Positions 25,412 through 34,332 of a stretch of 64,000 bases of DNA are shown here, one piece after another. The notes beneath the pieces were generated by a model that saw only the letters and a list, made by a program, of their open reading frames with translations, was not told where the DNA came from and ran no database searches. This DNA is from Alteromonas_F sp964429915. GTDB lineage: Bacteria; Pseudomonadota; Gammaproteobacteria; Enterobacterales; Alteromonadaceae. Location: assembly GCA_964429915.1 (NCBI GenBank), contig CAYSDZ010000002.1:1-64000 (forward strand), given 5' to 3'. The translations under genes and the position numbers were made by a program. The first letter of the stretch is position 1. The number at the start of each line of letters is the position of its first letter.

Positions 25412-26440
25412 GTGAAAACACTTACACTAGCAGGTGAAACTATAAAGCCAGGTGAAAGTAAGCGTTTGGAGATACCTTTGCCGCACCTTTATACCGACAC
25501 TCACATGGGTATTCCTGTACATGTTCAACGGGGAAGGCGAGACGGACCCACGCTGTTCGTAAGCGCCGCTATTCACGGTGACGAGTTAAATGGTATTGAA
25601 ATTGTGGGGCGATTGTTGAAATCGCGATCAATTAAAGCTTTGCGCGGTACGCTTATCGCGGTGCCGATTGTAAATGTATTTGGTGTGTTGAATCAGAGTC
25701 GCTATTTGCCGGATCGTCGCGATTTAAATCGTAGTTTTCCAGGTAGTAAGAAAGGCTCATTGGCTGGGCGTATTGCAAATTTATTCTTGAAAGAAATTGT
25801 AGCTAAATGTGACTACGGTATCGATTTACACACTGGCGCAATCCATCGCAGTAACTTACCCCAAATTCGTGGCAATTTGGATGATGCTGAAACCTTCGAA
25901 ATGGCTAAAGCATTTGGCATGCCTGTTATGCTTAATTCTGACATCAGAGATGGTTCATTACGCCAAAGTGCGGCCGATCAAGGCGTAAAAGTGCTGTTGT
26001 ATGAAGCAGGGCAGGCCTTGCGCTATGACGAGTTTTCGATACGGGCTGGTGTGAAAGGGATCGTGAATGTGATGCGTCACATCGGAATGCTCAATAAACG
26101 CCAATTAAAAGAAAAACAGGTAGACCCGTTTATAGCGCGTCAAAGTGGTTGGGTAAGAGCCAGTGATAGTGGATTCGTAAAACATATTGCACAATTAGGT
26201 GATCACGTTGAACACAACGATGTGTTGGCGATCATTGCTAACCCATTTGGCGAAGAAATCGCCCGAGTAGTCAGTCCAGCAGAGGGAATTGTTATCGGAA
26301 AACAAAATATTCCTTTGGCACAAGAAGGAGAAGCTTTGTACCACATCGCGTATTTTGCTGAGCCGGACTCAGTTGCTGAACATGTAGAGCGCTTGCAAGA
26401 TAACTTAAATGTTATTGAAGAGCCTACTATTGTCTTGTAA
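25412..26440 (+). CDS. succinylglutamate desuccinylase/aspartoacylase-type zinc hydrolase
   Basis: 342 residues of the M14-like AstE/AspA family. Zinc ligands are visible in AAIHGDELNG (H55, E58) and GIDLHTGA (H140); the substrate-binding DRRDLNRSFPG is at about 101-111. A C-terminal biotinyl-like beta domain (SGFVKHIAQLGDHVEHNDVLAIIANPFGEE) is typical of this branch. It hydrolyses an N-acyl amino acid or amide. The natural substrate is not evident. The GTG start (25412) follows the rimK stop by three bases after AAGGTTAAGG. Placement between rimK and a retropepsin-like gene suggests a role linked to glutamylation, which is inference. Confidence 0.82.
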   Translation: MKTLTLAGETIKPGESKRLEIPLPHLYTDTHMGIPVHVQRGRRDGPTLFVSAAIHGDELNGIEIVGRLLKSRSIKALRGTLIAVPIVNVFGVLNQSRYLPDRRDLNRSFPGSKKGSLAGRIANLFLKEIVAKCDYGIDLHTGAIHRSNLPQIRGNLDDAETFEMAKAFGMPVMLNSDIRDGSLRQSAADQGVKVLLYEAGQALRYDEFSIRAGVKGIVNVMRHIGMLNKRQLKEKQVDPFIARQSGWVRASDSGFVKHIAQLGDHVEHNDVLAIIANPFGEEIARVVSPAEGIVIGKQNIPLAQEGEALYHIAYFAEPDSVAEHVERLQDNLNVIEEPTIVL

Positions 26441-26467
26441 CACTAACTTACATATACGGCATTAGAT

Positions 26468-26917
26468 ATGACGCTACAAAAAAAACACATTGTTGGAGCT
26501 TTAGAACTTTGCGACTTACCGGCACTGTCGATAGAGAACTTGAATTGCCGCGTTGATACCGGAGCAGCAACGTCCTCTCTGCATGTCGATAATATTGATG
26601 AGTTCATGCGCAATGGCAAAGAGTGGGTGAGTTTTGATATTCACCCTAATATTCATAATGTGAATGATATCGTTCGTCGCGAAGCAGAGGTGTGCACAGT
26701 CAAGAATATTAAAAGTTCTACTGCTACTCGCGAACGTCGCTATGTCATCGAAACTGACATTATTATGTCGGGTGAGCGTTGGTCAATCTTATTAACCTTG
26801 ACCGACCGCTCAGAAATGACCTACCTAATGTTGCTTGGCAGAGAAGCCATGTCAGGCCGCTTTTTGGTTGATCCCGAACACGAATTTCTACTTACTGACA
26901 AACAAAAAACAGACTAA
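26468..26917 (+). CDS. retropepsin-like 'ATP-dependent zinc protease' family protein (RimB-like)
   Basis: 149 residues with the aspartic protease signature VDTGAATSSLHV (Asp30) and the second strand LLGREAMSGRFLVDP. This is the PF05618 family, historically named ATP-dependent zinc protease but structurally retropepsin-like. A similar protein (RimB) is encoded beside rimK in Pseudomonas. Here it is the third gene of the rimK cluster. A role in processing or reversing RimK modification is plausible but inferred. Its stop overlaps the stop region of the opposing mscS gene by four bases. Confidence 0.8.
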   Translation: MTLQKKHIVGALELCDLPALSIENLNCRVDTGAATSSLHVDNIDEFMRNGKEWVSFDIHPNIHNVNDIVRREAEVCTVKNIKSSTATRERRYVIETDIIMSGERWSILLTLTDRSEMTYLMLLGREAMSGRFLVDPEHEFLLTDKQKTD

Positions 26918-28206
26918 TCGTTGTTTAAAATTTTAACTTCGCGTTGCGGAAATGGAATGTCTATATTGTGTTCACGCAGCGCTTCAAAAATCATGAGTAA
27001 AAGGTCGCCACCGACACGGTTCTTACCATCATCAACACCGACCATCCAAAACTCTACAAACATGTTAACACCACTATCGCCAAAACTATCTATTTCGCAA
27101 TCGGGTCGTTCCTCAATGGGTACATCATCGCCGCTGATCACCTGTGGATGTTGAGCGACCACGCCCTTGATCATTTCTACCATTGAGCGGATATCGGTTT
27201 TATAAGCGACCGAGAAATCAACTCGAAAACGCTGCTTCATGTCTTTATGAGACCAATTAACGAAGGTTTCAGAAATGAACTTTTCGTTAGGTACCATAAC
27301 GAACTTGCCATCGAAGGTTTCCATTGTGGTATATCGCATACGAAAGTCACGGATATACCCTTTCATACCTTCGTCAAATTCAATAAAGTCGTCGGCAGTG
27401 ATAGAACGATCAAGCAGAATGATGAGTCCTGAAATAAAGTTTGATGCAATAGACTGTAACCCAAAGCCCAAACCTACACCCACTGCGCCTCCAAATACGG
27501 CTAATGTGGTTAGATTAATGCCCATTACGTTGAGTAGAATGAGCACAACAACCGTGAAAAGGACGACTTCAAATAACTTCACCAAAACTTCTTTGGTGGG
27601 TACATCTAGAGACGTTTGTTTGCGAATAACATCTTTTCCGAATTGGTTAGATGCACGCCCAAACCAAAATAAGAACAAGCCAAAGATACTGACTCGAACC
27701 AACCCATAAGCAGAAATGCTGATGTTGCCTAGCTCTAGTTTCATACTCTCTAATACTACAGTAACGCTAGGTAGCATATCGATTAAGTGCATAAATAGAA
27801 TCGGTAACGCGATCCACTTGAACAACTTAGATAACGCTGAATTGATTACAAACCGTGAAATCATTTGGCTTAAGAAAGCTAACATTGCAATACTAAGCGC
27901 CAGTTGAACAAGCCAAGTAGAGGACTCAGAACCTTCGTAATATTCGAACAAAAACTTCATCCCAACAATCGCGATGAGTGGGAATATAAGCTTATGAATA
28001 TCGAATGCTAGCCTACGCATTGGATGGCTATTTGCTTCAGGCGGTTCGCTGATCCAACTAAATCGTAGACGTAACTGTGTCGCAATCGCAAAGGCAATAA
28101 AATAGACAACAAGAATACTGCCAAATTGAATATAAGTATCTGTACTGGCTAGTAGGACGCCTGCTCGTTCAGATAAATGATAGAAATAGTCTTGTAACGG
28201 TTCCAT
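26914..28206 (-). CDS. MscS-family mechanosensitive channel
   Basis: 430 residues. The N-terminal part has about four extra membrane helices (near 25-45, 75-90, 100-120 and 125-145). It is followed by the MscS core with a pore-lining helix (LTTLAVFGGAVGVGLGFGLQSIASNFISGLIILLDRS) and a soluble vestibule domain ending IPFPQREVKI. It releases solutes on osmotic downshock. The extended N-terminus puts it in the larger MscS subgroup (YbdG-like). It is monocistronic, and the MITE-like element lies upstream of its start. Confidence 0.9.
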   Translation of the reverse strand: MEPLQDYFYHLSERAGVLLASTDTYIQFGSILVVYFIAFAIATQLRLRFSWISEPPEANSHPMRRLAFDIHKLIFPLIAIVGMKFLFEYYEGSESSTWLVQLALSIAMLAFLSQMISRFVINSALSKLFKWIALPILFMHLIDMLPSVTVVLESMKLELGNISISAYGLVRVSIFGLFLFWFGRASNQFGKDVIRKQTSLDVPTKEVLVKLFEVVLFTVVVLILLNVMGINLTTLAVFGGAVGVGLGFGLQSIASNFISGLIILLDRSITADDFIEFDEGMKGYIRDFRMRYTTMETFDGKFVMVPNEKFISETFVNWSHKDMKQRFRVDFSVAYKTDIRSMVEMIKGVVAQHPQVISGDDVPIEERPDCEIDSFGDSGVNMFVEFWMVGVDDGKNRVGGDLLLMIFEALREHNIDIPFPQREVKILNND

Positions 28207-28292
28207 TCACATTCACGTATTCGTAAAAATTCTCTTTATAGAGAGTCTTTACTGTTAAATCAATTAATTTAGAAGCGATCTAAAAGCCTAAA

Positions 28293-28486
28293 CAGGGCAA
28301 GCGCATACTTTCATAAAAATGCGGAGAGCGAATGAGGTAGGTCCAGTGCCTAAAATAAAGCGTCAAAAAACAAGGATGCTTTTTGCCGAGCGCCATAGGG
28401 ATATGCTCGCAGCGTCTTTATTTTAGGCACTGGGCTTGCCTCATTAAGCTTACACTGCGGTAAAATGAAAGTATGCGCTTGCCCTG
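28293..28486. mobile_element. MITE-like nested palindromic element with 10-bp target duplication
   Basis: The outer terminal inverted repeats are 22 bases (starting CAGGGCAAGCGCATACTTTC) at 28293-28314 and 28465-28486. They are flanked directly by the 10-base direct repeat AAAGCCTAAA at 28283-28292 and 28487-28496, a target-site duplication. Inside is a second imperfect palindrome (28331-28364 with 28412-28445) around a core beginning AAAGCGTCAAAA and containing TGCCGAGCGCC. That core is related to the reverse complement of the core at 56-107. No transposase is encoded in 194 bp, so it is non-autonomous. The rest of the 28207-28733 gap shows nothing recognisable. Confidence 0.85.
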
Positions 28487-28733
28487 AAAGCCTAAATAAG
28501 AATGACCTCAGTGAGACGAATATGCACAGCAGTGTGTAAATTATTCTTATGCTTGCTTACATTGCTAACATTTACTTATTGCGAGTATGAGTCGGGATTT
28601 GTTTTTGCTATAAAAACAATAGCCTACAAAAAATAAAGATAAAACCACTAAGCGCAATGTTTGCACAAAGCTTGCAAGAATTCGTAGTGTTAAGTGTTGA
28701 TTAGCACAGAAAGTACCGCGATAGAGGTGAAGT

Positions 28734-29261
28734 ATGAGTACAAAGCAAATATCAGATGTAATAAACAATGATAATCGAATAGCATTTGCGGTCGATGAGT
28801 CAATGCCTTTGAACCAAGCTAAAGCATTAGTCAAAAGCAGAACTGGTTTAAACGATGATAAGATTGAAGTGATTGCTCGCGACGACGGTGAAGTTGAGGC
28901 TAAAATTGAAAAGTCACCACAGAAACTGGGCAAGTATATGCTTTCGGTTCATTTAAAATATTCGTTGATAGGCTTAATAATCGGCATGATGATTGCCACT
29001 GCATTAGTGTTAGCAGAAGTTGATTTTACTCACGAAAATATTATTTTCACTTACATCGCGTTTATTAGCCCTGGCATTTTTATTGGTTCATTTGTGGCTG
29101 GCTTAATGTCTCTTAACCCTGCAAGAGATGCCACTAATATGGAATTAGTTCAGAGAAATCAGGATGAAAAGCCATCATTATTGGTGATGTGTCAATCAGC
29201 CGAACAGAAAAAAGCGGTAAAAAAAGCAGTGGATGAGATCAGCGGATTATCTGTTATTTAG
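28734..29261 (+). CDS. uncharacterised two-helix membrane protein
   Basis: 175 residues. A soluble N-terminal region with a small alpha/beta fold (about 14-65; VDESMPLNQAKALVKSRTG, DDGEVEAKIE) is followed by two membrane helices (about 73-95 and 102-125). A second alpha/beta segment (PSLLVMCQSAEQKKAVKKAVDEISG) ends the protein. The two soluble segments look like halves of a pseudo-duplicated stress-protein-type domain. I do not recognise a named family. The start ATG at 28734 follows GAGGTGAAGT. It neighbours a BON-domain gene and a signalling cluster, so a stress role is possible. Confidence 0.6.
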   Translation: MSTKQISDVINNDNRIAFAVDESMPLNQAKALVKSRTGLNDDKIEVIARDDGEVEAKIEKSPQKLGKYMLSVHLKYSLIGLIIGMMIATALVLAEVDFTHENIIFTYIAFISPGIFIGSFVAGLMSLNPARDATNMELVQRNQDEKPSLLVMCQSAEQKKAVKKAVDEISGLSVI

Positions 29262-29516
29262 ATTTGAGTTTTCTATGTAAATTTTATATTCATTGCTTTG
29301 TATTAATTACATTGTTTTGCTTTTGTTTTTAATAAAATCCATTATTTTCAATAATTTAAATTTCGGCACGTATTTCGCTAAACGTATTTCGCTATTAATT
29401 TCGCAATTACATGGCTAGTCAGCTTAACAGCACTAATTGAATGCCACTAAACCTAACTACAACACATAAACGGATATCCTATGTTTGGTGATACCGTTTA
29501 TATTAAAGGAATTCTT

Positions 29517-30080
29517 ATGTCTATTTTGTTCACTAAAAAATTACTTATCGCTGTGTCTATTTCTGGTTTGTTGAGTGCACCTGTTGCCTTAGCAGGTGAA
29601 ACAAATAGTTGGAAAAACGAAGCGCAAGACGCTTGGATAGACGGCAAAGCCGAAGCAACCCTGTTATTTAACGGTAACTTAGATTCATTTGACATCAACA
29701 CAGATGTAGAAAGCGGCGTTGTTACTTTGACAGGTAAAGTGGATAACAGTATTGAAAAAGAGTTAGCCAGTGAGTTAGTGATGGGAATATCTGGTGTAAC
29801 CAATGTAGTTAATGAGCTAACTGTCATCAATGAAGTCAACAAAGACAGTGCAGCAGCAACAGCATATACAGACGCAAAAATCGTTACAGTGATCACCTCT
29901 CGTTATTTATTTAACAGCCAAGTATCTGGTTTAGCTATCGACGTAGATGTAGAAGACCGAGTCGTTACCCTAAACGGTGAAGTGTCGTCTGAAGAAGAGA
30001 AGGACTTAGCTATCAATATCGCTAAAAATGCAAGTGATGTAAGAGAAGTGAAATCTAATCTTATCGTTACTAACGCATAA
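29517..30080 (+). CDS. periplasmic BON-domain protein (OsmY-like)
   Basis: 187 residues from the ATG at 29517 (AAAGGAATTCTT upstream); a frame open from 29481 has no better start. A signal peptide is cleaved near ALA (about residue 22-24). Two BON domains follow: one at about 40-100 (DSFDINTDVESGVVTLTGKVDNSIEKELASELVMG) and a second at about 118-185 (DVDVEDRVVTLNGEVSSEEEKDLAINIAK). OsmY-type BON proteins bind lipid membranes in the periplasm and are induced by osmotic stress. A strong terminator follows 24 bases after the stop. Induction by osmotic stress here is inference. Confidence 0.88.
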   Translation: MSILFTKKLLIAVSISGLLSAPVALAGETNSWKNEAQDAWIDGKAEATLLFNGNLDSFDINTDVESGVVTLTGKVDNSIEKELASELVMGISGVTNVVNELTVINEVNKDSAAATAYTDAKIVTVITSRYLFNSQVSGLAIDVDVEDRVVTLNGEVSSEEEKDLAINIAKNASDVREVKSNLIVTNA

Positions 30081-30103
30081 ATACACCTAAGGTATCTAAT
30101 AAT

Positions 30104-30131
30104 AAAAACCCAGCTGAAATGCTGGGTTTTT
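30104..30131. terminator. bidirectional rho-independent terminator
   Basis: AAAAACCCAGC (30104-30114) pairs with GCTGGGTTTTT (30121-30131) around a six-base loop. It lies between the BON gene and the convergent hybrid kinase gene, with T tracts on both strands. Confidence 0.9.
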
Positions 30132-30211
30132 ACTATGTTTTAATTTGATTACTTGGATAGAGGCGCTAGGTAACAATTCAGCCTTAATAAAGTTACCTTA
30201 TAAAAATCATG

Positions 30212-32140
30212 CTAATAGACGCTTGCAAAATGGTGTTTTAGTAAGGAAAAATCAATGGGCTTAAGGAGGTATTCTTTTACGTCATATTCTGTAATCAAAC
30301 CTAGATCGGGTTGCATTCCGCTTACCACATAAAGTGCAGATTGCATATGTTGACTTCGTATTGCCTTTAATACTTCTCTAGGGCCAATATTGCCTAAATT
30401 TAAATCGGTTAAAATTGTACACTCACCGTCGTTGAGTTCCGTTAACTTTGCAATTGCTTGCTCAAGATCTCCTGCAATTTCTACTGAATAGTTAAGGCGT
30501 TTAAGTAACAAGGTCATTATATTGGCGCTATCCTCGTCGTCTTCAATCAATAAAAACTGTTTTTTTACAACGCTGTTATTGGCATTGTGGTCATTCAAAA
30601 AACGACTACACACCTTTCTTAACACATCGGCATCAATCGGCTTGATCAGCAGACCATCAAACCCTTCAGACATCAGTTCGTTCTTAATACTATGAGTATT
30701 ACCAGCGGTCATCGCGATAATCGGCACTCGACATTCTTTGGCGCGAAGTGTACTGACACATTCTTGCCCTGTCATACCGGGCATTTGGAGGTCCATAAAC
30801 ACCAATTTAAAAACATCGTTTGCCATGTGGTCTAGTGCTTCGTAAGCGCTTTTTGCAAACAATACTTCTAAGCCCATCGAACTAAGTAGCTGACCCACCA
30901 ATTCATGTATTTCTTGCACATCGTCAACCACTAATACTTTTCCTTGTAACGCGATGTGCTGGGTTTTTTGTGTACTACGTAAATCAATATTCATTTGTAT
31001 CGGTTTGTATTCGCAACGCTCTCCCTCAACAAGAGGAATGGCGATGTTAAAACAGGTGCCTTTATGCTTTTCGCTGTCTACTTCTATCCTTCCTTGCATA
31101 CGCTGGATGATCTCAGTGCAGATAGCTAAACCCAAACCCGCTCCACCTGAACGTCGTATGGACACGTCTTCTAACTGGGTAAAGGGCTGAAAAATAGCGT
31201 TAAGTTTGTTTTGATCTATACCGATGCCTGAATCTTTCACTGCAAAAAGTAAATGTGGCACGCCAGCATGTGTTGTCTTTTCAACCGTCAGTGCGACATC
31301 GCCCGTATCGGTAAACTTTATCGCATTAGAAAGCAGGTTTAAGAGTACTTGTTTTAATCGGGTTTCGTCTATCTTGATATGACTAGGCAGGTCACCGACA
31401 GCATCAAAGGCAAGCTTTAATTTCTTGTTTTCTGCGGCAATTTGAATAATGCTGTAAACTTCACAAAGCAATAGCCGTAAATCGCAGTTTTGGCTGTATA
31501 AATCGAATTTCCCAGCTAACATTTTAGACATGTCTAAGGCATCGTTGAGCAGATTAAGTAGATGCTTGCCATTACTACTAATGATATTAAGTTCTTTTTT
31601 AACTGGTTCAGTCAATGGGTTTTCTAGCAACAACGATGTGTAGCCAAGTATCGATGTAAGTGGCGTTCTAAGTTCGTGGGAAAGATGCGAGATGAATTTA
31701 TTTTTCGCGATGTTTTCTGATTCAATTTGCCGGTTTTTTATGCGGTAAATTTCTAAGGCTTTTCTTGATATGGCATAGTCAATGGATTTCTCGAAAACAA
31801 AAGAATCAACCGCAGATTTCGCCAAATAATCTTGAGCGCCCAGTTGTATGGCTTCTTTTGCTTTATCTTCGTCGCTAAGCCCCGTCATTACAATGATTGG
31901 TGTGGTGATATCGTACTGACTGATATCTTTGAGTATATCGACCCCCTTATAGGCGCCTAAATAATAATCGAGTAGGCAAATATCATATTGATTAGAAATC
32001 AGCGATGAGACCGCTTCATCGTATTGATTGACCACTTCAATTTGACAATGTGGCCCTATAAACGATAAAAATCGTTCCTCGATAATAAAGGCATCGTCTT
32101 CGTCGTCTTCAATCAGTAATATTTTCTCAACGCGTTCCAT
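30212..32140 (-). CDS. hybrid histidine kinase REC-HisKA-HATPase-REC-REC
   Basis: 642 residues from ATG 32140 (MERVEKILLIEDDEDD). A start at 32167 would add nine residues. The order is receiver 1 (phospho-Asp in LLDYYLG), HisKA (SHLSHELRTPLTS), HATPase (NLLSNAIKF, DSGIGID, GGAGLGLAI), receiver 2 (FMDLQMPGMTG) and receiver 3 (ILTDLNLGNIGP). There is no sensor or membrane segment, so the input must come by phosphotransfer or through the N-terminal receiver. It is the last gene of the five-gene signalling operon and overlaps the upstream receiver gene by 14 bases. Confidence 0.9.
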   Translation of the reverse strand: MERVEKILLIEDDEDDAFIIEERFLSFIGPHCQIEVVNQYDEAVSSLISNQYDICLLDYYLGAYKGVDILKDISQYDITTPIIVMTGLSDEDKAKEAIQLGAQDYLAKSAVDSFVFEKSIDYAISRKALEIYRIKNRQIESENIAKNKFISHLSHELRTPLTSILGYTSLLLENPLTEPVKKELNIISSNGKHLLNLLNDALDMSKMLAGKFDLYSQNCDLRLLLCEVYSIIQIAAENKKLKLAFDAVGDLPSHIKIDETRLKQVLLNLLSNAIKFTDTGDVALTVEKTTHAGVPHLLFAVKDSGIGIDQNKLNAIFQPFTQLEDVSIRRSGGAGLGLAICTEIIQRMQGRIEVDSEKHKGTCFNIAIPLVEGERCEYKPIQMNIDLRSTQKTQHIALQGKVLVVDDVQEIHELVGQLLSSMGLEVLFAKSAYEALDHMANDVFKLVFMDLQMPGMTGQECVSTLRAKECRVPIIAMTAGNTHSIKNELMSEGFDGLLIKPIDADVLRKVCSRFLNDHNANNSVVKKQFLLIEDDEDSANIMTLLLKRLNYSVEIAGDLEQAIAKLTELNDGECTILTDLNLGNIGPREVLKAIRSQHMQSALYVVSGMQPDLGLITEYDVKEYLLKPIDFSLLKHHFASVY

Positions 32141-32600
32141 ACACTTGGCTCGAGGGTAAGTTAACACATTGATACCAGTAGCTGTTAACTAACTGCATTA
32201 TGCTAATCAAGTCGTTAAATGATTTAGGTTTTGTAATAAACGAAGCAGCGCCGAGCGCATAGCACTCATCAATATCTTTTACTGTATTTGACGTTGATAA
32301 AATGATAACTGGGATCGCTTTCAGTTTTTCATCTGCCTTAAGTTCAGCCAAAACTTCTTTGCCATCTAAAATAGGCATATTTAGATCGAGTAAAATAATA
32401 TTTGGCAGGGGCTCTCGCCCTTTTCTCTCTTGTAAAAGCGACAACAAAGCTTCGCCATCTTTTACCACATCTAACGCGTGTTCAATCCCGGCTTCCGCCA
32501 TCGCATCTTGGGTGAGTAAGATGTCATCCTCATCATCATCTGCTAGTAGAATGGTGAAAGGGTGAGGACGTTGGTATTGATGATACGTTTCCATAGACAT
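32127..32600 (-). CDS. single-domain response regulator (Rcp1-like)
   Basis: 157 residues consisting of one receiver domain. The acidic pocket is LLADDDEDD, the phospho-Asp is in ILLDLNMPILDGKE, the Thr/Ser switch is ILSTSN, and the Lys is in FITKPKS. The form with an acidic insertion resembles Rcp1-type regulators, which partner with phytochrome-like kinases. That fits its place directly downstream of a kinase with an ASHDLQEPL H-box. It has no output domain, so it probably shuttles phosphate between the kinase at 32631-34118 and the hybrid kinase. Confidence 0.9.
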   Translation of the reverse strand: MSMETYHQYQRPHPFTILLADDDEDDILLTQDAMAEAGIEHALDVVKDGEALLSLLQERKGREPLPNIILLDLNMPILDGKEVLAELKADEKLKAIPVIILSTSNTVKDIDECYALGAASFITKPKSFNDLISIMQLVNSYWYQCVNLPSSQVYGTR

Positions 32601-32630
32601 TCCAATTAAAGGTATTCCAAATAAGGGCGC

Positions 32631-34118
32631 TTATTTTTTAGGGTATGAAGCAGGGGATTGCGGTAAATACAAAGTAAAAACACTGCCTTTACCCACTTCA
32701 CCTTCTGCTATGATTGCGCCACCATGGCGTTCTACAATACGTCGGCATATTGCTAGTCCAATACCAGTTCCAGCGTATTCGCTTTTACTATGTAATCGTT
32801 GAAAAGGCGCAAAAATTTTATCAGCAAATTCTTCTTCGAAACCAATCCCGTTATCGGTAACAATAAACTTATACCAACTTGACGATTCCTGCTTCGAGCA
32901 AATATCGGGTTTATCGCAGAGCTCAACCTCGACAGTAACCGTAGGCTGTGAACTTTTTGCACTAAATTTGAGCGCGTTAGCGATTAGGTTGTAAAACAAC
33001 TGACGCATTTGTAAGGGGTCAGCATTGAGGGTAGGGAAGGTGTTCACTAAAAATTGGCTACGCGACTCTTCGATAACCTGCGACAGGTCATCTTTGATGT
33101 CAGCCACAATCTGATTAATATCAACCGACTCAAACTTTCTTTGCGATGTACGCACTCTCGAAAATTCTAGTAGGTCGTTGATCAGCGAGCTCATTCGTTC
33201 AGCCGCTGCTTTCATTCGAGACAAATAATTTTTAGCTTTAGGGTCGAGAACTTCTTCCAGTTGTACTGCTAATCGATCGCCAAACGTTTGAATTTTGCGC
33301 AGTGGCTCTTGCAAATCGTGCGATGCTACAAATGCAAAATCTTCTAGCTCCCGATTACTACGAGCCAATTCCTCTGAATAAAGCGTTAACTCTTGCGTGC
33401 GTTCTTTTACTGCTTCTTCCAACGCTTTATTGCGTTTTTCTATGTTTTTACGCTCTTTTCGCTGTGCCAATAAAATGTAACGTCCTAGCAAACCAAAGGC
33501 TAAAATGGCGAGTAAACTAATACTAAAACTCACTAATTGATTACGCCGAGCCTGCTTAACGGCTCGTTCTAACTCAGCAATTTGTTTTTTTCTGAATTCT
33601 TTTTCACTCAGCGCCAGTTTTTCGAAGGTATTTTGAACCGGGATAATAAAGTCGCCCTGTACCAAACCTTGCGATGTTTTTTGTCCGACTTGGGCAGGTC
33701 TCTCAATAAGTAGCTTTGTATTGAACAAATAGTTGTCGACACTGTTTTTGAATTCATTGATGCGTTGTTGTTGGTTAGTATCGTCGCTTAAAATGGCCGC
33801 AATGTATTCGCTCTTTTCAACCACTCTTAGCGTAAGTTGAGTGAGTGTTGCCGAGGTGAACACGTCCTCATTTTGTTGGCTTACTAACAAAGCCCTATCA
33901 AATACTGTTAGCGCTAGTTTTGCGTCTTCAATGGCAAAAATAATATTACTCGAATTACCAATGCTGTTATGCAATTTTTTAAAGTCGTTTAAGGTAGATA
34001 ACGATATTCGAAGGTTTGACCCGACAATAGCAACTAGGACACACACAATAAAAAAAAGCATGGAAGGGTGTAAAACAAAAGTAGAAAATCGAGATTTATT
34101 CACTTTACCTTTACTCAA
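32631..34118 (-). CDS. membrane histidine kinase with CHASE3-like sensor
   Basis: 495 residues. Membrane helices at about 18-38 and 195-213 bracket a helical periplasmic sensor of CHASE3/four-helix type. A coiled-coil linker (KNIEKRNKALEEAVKERTQEL) leads to the H-box ASHDLQEPLRKIQTF, then a HATPase domain (NLIANALKFSAK, DNGIGFEEE, GTGIGLAI). The H-box type is that of phytochrome-like kinases that pair with Rcp1-type receivers. The start overlaps the small DHp-like gene by eight bases. The signal sensed is unknown. Confidence 0.92.
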   Translation of the reverse strand: MSKGKVNKSRFSTFVLHPSMLFFIVCVLVAIVGSNLRISLSTLNDFKKLHNSIGNSSNIIFAIEDAKLALTVFDRALLVSQQNEDVFTSATLTQLTLRVVEKSEYIAAILSDDTNQQQRINEFKNSVDNYLFNTKLLIERPAQVGQKTSQGLVQGDFIIPVQNTFEKLALSEKEFRKKQIAELERAVKQARRNQLVSFSISLLAILAFGLLGRYILLAQRKERKNIEKRNKALEEAVKERTQELTLYSEELARSNRELEDFAFVASHDLQEPLRKIQTFGDRLAVQLEEVLDPKAKNYLSRMKAAAERMSSLINDLLEFSRVRTSQRKFESVDINQIVADIKDDLSQVIEESRSQFLVNTFPTLNADPLQMRQLFYNLIANALKFSAKSSQPTVTVEVELCDKPDICSKQESSSWYKFIVTDNGIGFEEEFADKIFAPFQRLHSKSEYAGTGIGLAICRRIVERHGGAIIAEGEVGKGSVFTLYLPQSPASYPKK

Positions 34119-34332
34119 CCAGCGTTTTGTTTAGATTGTTGTAGACCGTTTGCAATTGTTCTGAACAGGTTTTTGCGCTTGCAGACACTTTCGTAGCAAT
34201 CGTTGTAAGCTCCTGCTCGTCAATCGGGCCAGTGGCTAACAAACTAAGCAATTCAGCCTGCATGCTAATTTGGTTCAGATACTTTCTTGCATCGTGCATG
34301 TCACTTTGTAGATGCGCTTTTGTGTAACTCAT
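34111..34332 (-). CDS. 73-residue free-standing DHp-like mini-protein
   Basis: All-helical 73-residue protein. Its first helix, SDMHDARKYLNQISMQAELLSLL, looks like a histidine kinase dimerisation/phosphoacceptor helix (compare HDLRTPLNxIxxxxELL), with His13 in the phosphoacceptor position. A second helix (IATKVSASAKTCSEQLQTVYNNL) follows, and there is no ATPase domain. It overlaps the regulator gene by four bases and the kinase gene by eight, so it is translated as part of the cascade. A phosphotransfer or kinase-modulating role is inferred. It could also be a divergent HPt. Confidence 0.6.
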   Translation of the reverse strand: MSYTKAHLQSDMHDARKYLNQISMQAELLSLLATGPIDEQELTTIATKVSASAKTCSEQLQTVYNNLNKTLVE

